17,291 nucleotides of DNA from DATJPD01 sp036394195 (GTDB lineage: Bacteria; Pseudomonadota; Alphaproteobacteria; CACIAM-22H2). The position numbers were made by a program, and so were the translations under genes. The stretch covers positions 1 through 17,291 of the forward strand of contig DASWFO010000291.1 in NCBI GenBank assembly GCA_036394195.1, written 5' to 3'. A model generated the notes under the pieces. That model made no database searches, had not been told where the DNA came from, and worked only from the letters and a program-made list of their open reading frames with translations. This document shows positions 13,405 through 17,291 of this stretch, one piece after another (positions within the stretch are counted from its first letter, which is position 1; each line of letters begins with the position of its first letter).

Positions 13405-14963
13405 TGGGGCGGGCTTGCGCCTTGAGCGCCGTCTACGACGTGGCCGTGATCGGCGGCGGCATCAACGGTGCAGGCATCGCCCGCGAGGCGGCGGGGCGCG
13501 GCTTGTCGGTGGCGCTGTGCGAGCAGGACGACCTTGCTGCCGGCACGTCCTCGGCGTCGACCAAGCTCATCCACGGCGGCTTGCGTTATCTGGAGCACGG
13601 CGCGTTTCGGCTGGTCCGCGAATCCCTGCGCGAGCGGGAGGTGCTGTGGCGAATGGCGCCGCACCTCGTCGAGCCGCGCCGGTTCGTCCTGCCGCACCAC
13701 GCCGGGCTGCGGCCGGCATGGTTGCTCCGCCTCGGCCTGTTCCTCTACGACCATCTCGGCGGCCGCGAGCGCTTGCCCGGCACGCAGGTCATCGACCTGA
13801 CGACGCATGCGGTCGGCGCGCCGCTCCGGCCCGGACATCGACTCGGTTTCGAATACTCGGATTGTTCGGTTGACGATGCGCGGCTGGTGGTTCTCACCGC
13901 GATGGACGCGGCGGAACACGGTGCCGCGGTCCTGACCCGCACGCGATGCGTGAGCGCGGACCGCAGCGGCGACGCCTGGCGCCTCACACTCGAAGACACA
14001 CGGACCGGCGCGCGGCAGACGCTCGCCGCGAGGGCGCTGGTCAATGCCGCCGGCCCATGGGTCGCGCGGGTCCTCGCCGACGTGATTCACGCCGAGGTGC
14101 CAGCCAAGATCCGGCTGGTCAAGGGCTCGCATATCGTGGTGCCCCGGCTTTACGAGCATGACCGATGCTACATTTTCCAGAACCGGGACGGCCGGATCGT
14201 GTTCGCGATCCCCTTCGAGCACGATTTCACCCTGATCGGCACGACCGATCTCGATTATCAGGGCGACCTGGCCGCGATCCGCGCCGACGACTCGGAGATC
14301 GCCTATCTGTGCGCCGCCGCGAGCGAGTATTTCGTCCGCCCAGTGGTCCCGGCCGACATCGTGTGGAGCTACGCCGGTGTGCGGCCGCTCTATGACGATG
14401 GCGTCGTCGATCCTGGGGCGGTGACCCGCGACTACGTGCTGGCGCTCGACGCCCCGGCCCGCCGGCCGCCGCTGTTGTCGGTGTTCGGCGGCAAGATCAC
14501 CACCTTCCGCCGTCTCGCGGCCGCGGCTCTCGAAACTTTGGCGCGCGACCTGCCCGCCGCAAAGCCATGGTCGTCGACCGCCCCCTTGCCGGGCGGCGAT
14601 TTCGATCCCGACGGATTGCCGGCGCTGGCGGAAGCGCTCCGCGCCGACTATCCGTTTCTTCTCCCTGCGCATACCCGCCGCTTGGCGCGCGCTTACGGGA
14701 CGCGGGCGTTCCGGCTGCTCGGCCCTTGCGAGCGCGCGGCCGATCTTGGGCGCCGGTTCGGCGCCGACCTCACCGAGCGCGAGGTCGAGTACCTGATGGC
14801 GCATGAATGGGCGAACACCGCTGCCGACGTGGTATGGCGCCGCTCCAAACTGGCCTTAAGGATGCAAGCCGACGAGATCGCAGCGCTCGACGCGTGGATG
14901 GCGGAGCGGCGGACCGCCGGACCGCCGGCCCGGCCGGCGCTTGGGTTGCCGGCAGGGGGATGA
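13398..14963 (+). CDS. glpD: Aerobic glycerol-3-phosphate dehydrogenase
   Basis: Membrane-associated flavoenzyme that oxidises glycerol-3-phosphate to dihydroxyacetone phosphate and passes electrons to quinone. The FAD motif YDVAVIGGGINGAGIAREAA lies near the start, followed by GTSSASTKLIHGGLRYLEHG and the APHLVEPRRFVLP segment. The DAO-fold core has IGTTDLDYQGD and YAGVRPLYDDG, then VFGGKITTFRRLA and the C-terminal DAO_C domain with EYLMAHEWANTAADVVWRRSKL. From GTG 13398 it is 521 residues; from TTG 13422 it is 513 and begins MSAVYDVAVIGGG, like its homologues. GTG was chosen because GGAGGG lies 5 bases upstream, but that site is part of the repeat, and the first eight residues are repeat-derived. 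The function is clear; the start is open. Confidence 0.96.
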   Translation: MGVGRACALSAVYDVAVIGGGINGAGIAREAAGRGLSVALCEQDDLAAGTSSASTKLIHGGLRYLEHGAFRLVRESLREREVLWRMAPHLVEPRRFVLPHHAGLRPAWLLRLGLFLYDHLGGRERLPGTQVIDLTTHAVGAPLRPGHRLGFEYSDCSVDDARLVVLTAMDAAEHGAAVLTRTRCVSADRSGDAWRLTLEDTRTGARQTLAARALVNAAGPWVARVLADVIHAEVPAKIRLVKGSHIVVPRLYEHDRCYIFQNRDGRIVFAIPFEHDFTLIGTTDLDYQGDLAAIRADDSEIAYLCAAASEYFVRPVVPADIVWSYAGVRPLYDDGVVDPGAVTRDYVLALDAPARRPPLLSVFGGKITTFRRLAAAALETLARDLPAAKPWSSTAPLPGGDFDPDGLPALAEALRADYPFLLPAHTRRLARAYGTRAFRLLGPCERAADLGRRFGADLTEREVEYLMAHEWANTAADVVWRRSKLALRMQADEIAALDAWMAERRTAGPPARPALGLPAGG

Positions 14964-15030
14964 TACTGTTCCGTCATAAAAGCTTCGCACACGCTCTCTA
15001 AGAAGCGGTGTTCAGGCAGGGAGGGGTGAT

Positions 15031-16350
15031 ATGACGTCTCGCAGAACCGTAATCGGTATCGCGCTTGGCGCGGCGCTGCTCGCCGCCGGCACGGGTGTTC
15101 GTGCAGAGCCGGTCGAAATCCAATGGTGGCACGCGATGGGCGGCCAACTCGGCGACAAGGTCAACGAGATCGCCGCCAACTTCAACAAGTCGCAGGGCGC
15201 CTACAAGGTGGTGCCGGTGTTCAAGGGCACCTACACCGAGACGATGACGGGTGCTATCGCCGCCTTCCGGGCCGGGCAGCAACCCGACATCGTGCAGGTG
15301 TTCGAAGTCGGCACGGCCACCATGATGGCCGCCAAAGGTGCCGTCTATCCGGTGTGGAAGCTGATGGCGGACACCGGCGAGCCCTTCGACCCCAAGGCCT
15401 TTCTGGGACCGGTTTACGGCTATTACTCGACGACCGATGGCAAGCTTCTGTCGATGCCGTTCAACAGTTCGACGCCGGTGTTCTATTGGAACAGGGACTC
15501 CTTCAAGAAGGCCGGCCTCGACGCCGACAAGCCGCCGCGGACATGGCCGGAGGTCGGCGAGACCGCGAAGAAGCTGGTCGCGGCCGGATTCAATTGCGGG
15601 TTCACCGTACAGTGGCAGACTTGGGTGCAGCTTGAGAATTTCAGCACCTGGCACAATCTGCCGGTCGCCTCCGACGAAAACGGCTTCGGCGGCCTCGGCA
15701 CCAAGCTCGTGCTGAACGGTCCCTTGCAGGCGCGCCACATCCAGCAGATCGCCGATTGGCAGCAGGACAAGCGCTTCGTCTATGGCGGCCGCGAGGGCAA
15801 GCCGGATCCCAAATTCGTCAGCGGCGAGTGCCCGATGTATCTCGCCTCCTCGGGTGCGGCCGGCGGCTTTGCCAAGGCCAATGTCAATTTCGGCATCTCG
15901 ATGCTGCCGTATTGGCCGGACGTGACCGGCGCGCCGCAAAACTCGATCATCGGCGGGGCCACGCTGTGGGTCCTCTCGGGCAAGCCCGCCGACCACTACA
16001 AGGGCGTCGCGAAGTTCTTCACCTATCTGTCTTCCCCCGAGGTGCAGGCCGACTGGCATCAGGCAACCGGTTATGTGCCGATCACGCAGGCCGCGTACGA
16101 GTTGACCAAGAAGCAGGGCTTCTACGACAAGTTCCCGGGCCGCGACGTGGCCGTGCTGCAGCTCACCAACAAGCCGACAACCGAGAATTCAAAGGGGCTT
16201 CGCCTCGGGAGCTACGTGCAGATCCGCGACATCGAGGACGAAGAGCTCGAAGCCGTCTGGGGCGGGAAGAAACCGGCCAAGCAGGCGCTCGACGACATCG
16301 TCCGCCGCGGCGATGCGCTGCTCCGCCAGTTCCAGCAGGCCAACAAATAG
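15031..16350 (+). CDS. ugpB: Glycerol-3-phosphate ABC transporter binding protein
   Basis: Periplasmic receptor that delivers sn-glycerol-3-phosphate (and, in some species, glycerophosphodiesters) to the UgpAEC importer. The 439-residue precursor has a signal peptide with SRRTVIGIALG, cleaved near VRA-EP. The mature part begins VEIQWWHAMGG and follows E. coli UgpB closely: FEVGTATMMAAKGAVYPV, SMPFNSSTPVFYWNRDSFKKAG, TWVQLENFSTWHNLP, APQNSIIGGATLWVLSGK, WHQATGYVPITQAAYELTK and KGLRLGSYVQIRDI. The paired arginines hint at Tat export, but a Sec signal is usual. GGAGG lies 6 bases before the ATG. It lies 67 bases after glpD and 74 before ugpA. Confidence 0.96.
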   Translation: MTSRRTVIGIALGAALLAAGTGVRAEPVEIQWWHAMGGQLGDKVNEIAANFNKSQGAYKVVPVFKGTYTETMTGAIAAFRAGQQPDIVQVFEVGTATMMAAKGAVYPVWKLMADTGEPFDPKAFLGPVYGYYSTTDGKLLSMPFNSSTPVFYWNRDSFKKAGLDADKPPRTWPEVGETAKKLVAAGFNCGFTVQWQTWVQLENFSTWHNLPVASDENGFGGLGTKLVLNGPLQARHIQQIADWQQDKRFVYGGREGKPDPKFVSGECPMYLASSGAAGGFAKANVNFGISMLPYWPDVTGAPQNSIIGGATLWVLSGKPADHYKGVAKFFTYLSSPEVQADWHQATGYVPITQAAYELTKKQGFYDKFPGRDVAVLQLTNKPTTENSKGLRLGSYVQIRDIEDEELEAVWGGKKPAKQALDDIVRRGDALLRQFQQANK

Positions 16351-16367
16351 CGGCGGCCGTCATGATG

Positions 16368-16383
16368 TCGGCCGGCCGGCCGA
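16368..16383. repeat. Perfect 16-base palindrome between ugpB and ugpA
   Basis: TCGGCCGGCCGGCCGA is its own reverse complement and lies 18 bases after the ugpB stop. In binding-protein transporter operons a stem-loop here often lets the receptor message outlast the permease message. No T-run follows, so it is not a normal terminator. Confidence 0.5.
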
Positions 16384-16424
16384 GTCCGAGCGGACGACGC
16401 GCCCCAGGTCATGCATAGCGGGTC

Positions 16425-17291
16425 ATGCGGAAGCGCGTCGTTTTCCACAACAAGCTGCTGCCCTATCTCCTGGTGGCGCCGCAGCTTGTCGTCACCCTGG
16501 TGTTCTTCGTGTGGCCGGCGGCGCAGGCGATGCACCAGTCCGTCCTCGTGGAAGATCCGTTCGGTCTGTCGAGCCGCTTGGTCTGGTTCGAGAACTTCGA
16601 GCGCATCTTTGCTGATCCCAACTACCTGGAGAGCTTCAAGGTCACGGCGGTCTTCAGCCTCGCGGTCGCCGTCCTGGCGCTGTGCACGGCCCTTCTGCTC
16701 GCCGTCATGGCGGATCGGGTGGTCCGCGGCGCCAATATCTACAAGACGCTGCTGATCTGGCCCTACGCCGTGGCGCCGGCGGTGGCTGGCGCCTTGTGGA
16801 GCTTCCTGTTCGACCCTACGGTCGGCGAGATCTCCTATCTGCTGCGCCGCCTCGGCGTGAACTGGAACTACATGCTGAACGGCGGCCAGGCCATGCTTCT
16901 CGTGGTCATCGCCGCGACCTGGACCCAGATCAGCTATAACTTCATCTTCTTCCTGGCCGGCCTGCAGTCGATCCCGAAATCCCTGACCGAAGCGGCTGCG
17001 ATCGACGGTGCGGGGCCGTTTCGGCGCTTCTGGACGATCACCTTTCCGCTGCTGTCGCCGACCGGCTTCTTCCTGCTGACCATCAACATCATCTACGCAT
17101 TCTTCAGCACGTTCGGCGTGATCGACACGATCACGCGTGGCGGCCCGGCGATGGCGACCAACATTCTCGTCTATAAGGTCTACAGCGACTCCTTCCGCGC
17201 CCTCGATCACGGCGGCTCGGCGGCCCAGTCGGTGGTCCTGATGGCGATCGTCATCGCTCTCACTGTGGTGCAGTTCCGCTACATCGAGCGG
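16425..17291 (+). CDS. ugpA: Glycerol-3-phosphate ABC transporter permease (partial)
   Basis: Inner-membrane permease of the Ugp importer, cut by the window end after 289 codons with no stop. E. coli UgpA has 295 residues and ends a few residues after the matching QFRYIE segment, so almost the whole protein is present. About six transmembrane segments are visible: 11-34, 72-95, 107-128, 155-180, 205-230 and 268-284. The EAA loop that contacts the ATPase is at 189-213 (EAAAIDGAG then ITFPLLSP). The start ATG at 16425 begins MRKRVVFHNKLLPYLLVAPQ, the usual form; its Shine-Dalgarno is weak. A nearby ATG at 16411 is in another frame. ugpE and ugpC are expected downstream. Confidence 0.95.
   Translation, partial: MRKRVVFHNKLLPYLLVAPQLVVTLVFFVWPAAQAMHQSVLVEDPFGLSSRLVWFENFERIFADPNYLESFKVTAVFSLAVAVLALCTALLLAVMADRVVRGANIYKTLLIWPYAVAPAVAGALWSFLFDPTVGEISYLLRRLGVNWNYMLNGGQAMLLVVIAATWTQISYNFIFFLAGLQSIPKSLTEAAAIDGAGPFRRFWTITFPLLSPTGFFLLTINIIYAFFSTFGVIDTITRGGPAMATNILVYKVYSDSFRALDHGGSAAQSVVLMAIVIALTVVQFRYIER

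Noticed and set aside
12074..13873. Plus-strand open frame of 599 codons across glpK and into glpD
   Set aside because: A frame-shifted reading of glpK, the repeat and glpD. It is rich in Arg, Gly and Pro and has no family pattern.
13365..14804. Minus-strand open frame of 479 codons opposite glpD
   Set aside because: Mirror of the conserved GlpD frame, with low-complexity composition and no recognisable domain.
16361..16418. Short ATG-to-TAG frame of 18 codons in the ugpB-ugpA gap
   Set aside because: No Shine-Dalgarno, it runs through the palindrome, and it is simply the tail of a shadow frame of ugpB.
1..17291. tRNA, rRNA, CRISPR, transposase, phage or toxin-antitoxin features
   Set aside because: Looked for on both strands and not seen. 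The intergenic gaps are short, and apart from the two hairpin repeats the sequence is explained by standard metabolic and transport genes.

Overview
The window is high-GC chromosomal DNA with dense, mostly ordinary metabolic genes. Gene content and order suggest a free-living alphaproteobacterium (Rhodospirillales/Hyphomicrobiales-like). The clues are argD-argF as a tight pair, recX away from recA, a YbiO-sized MscS channel, Tat-type leaders, glp/ugp genes, and two kinds of GC-rich hairpin repeat between genes. The assignment is an inference; no rRNA or tRNA is present to confirm it. No gap between genes exceeds about 145 bases.

Layout. Positions 22-2214 (minus strand) hold argD and then argF, two enzymes of arginine biosynthesis. 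They are separated by 3 bases and follow a clear TTGACA-type promoter. Positions 2354-3184 (minus) encode an ABC-2 type permease with no ATPase beside it. It diverges from recX (3245-3811, plus), the RecA modulator. recX converges on, and overlaps by 76 bases, a long MscS-family mechanosensitive channel gene (5955-3736, minus). That gene lies 22 bases behind a BtuF-like binding-protein gene (6916-5978, minus). An FAD-dependent oxidoreductase of unknown substrate (7051-8352, plus) diverges from the BtuF-like gene. It converges on a ModA-like periplasmic binding protein (9237-8482, minus), and a two-hairpin repeat lies between them.

From 9381 to the window end every gene is on the plus strand: a cytoplasmic sulfite-oxidase-like molybdoenzyme, a glutathione peroxidase with a Tat-like leader, a Tat-leader amidohydrolase of the LigI type, then glpK, glpD, ugpB and a ugpA cut by the window edge. 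The last four form a coherent glycerol/glycerol-3-phosphate module. Ugp imports glycerol-3-phosphate, GlpK makes it from glycerol, and GlpD oxidises it to dihydroxyacetone phosphate. ugpE and ugpC probably follow outside the window. No glpF or glpR is visible.

I found no phage, transposase, CRISPR array, toxin-antitoxin pair or evident new defence or biosynthetic system. The most interesting signals are small-scale: alternative translation starts that would give exported and cytosolic forms of the peroxidase; a repeat that appears to supply the Shine-Dalgarno sequence and possibly the start codon of glpD; a tandem 11-base motif before glpK; a divergent pairing of a molybdate-type binding protein with a molybdoenzyme; and an enlarged substrate loop in ArgF.
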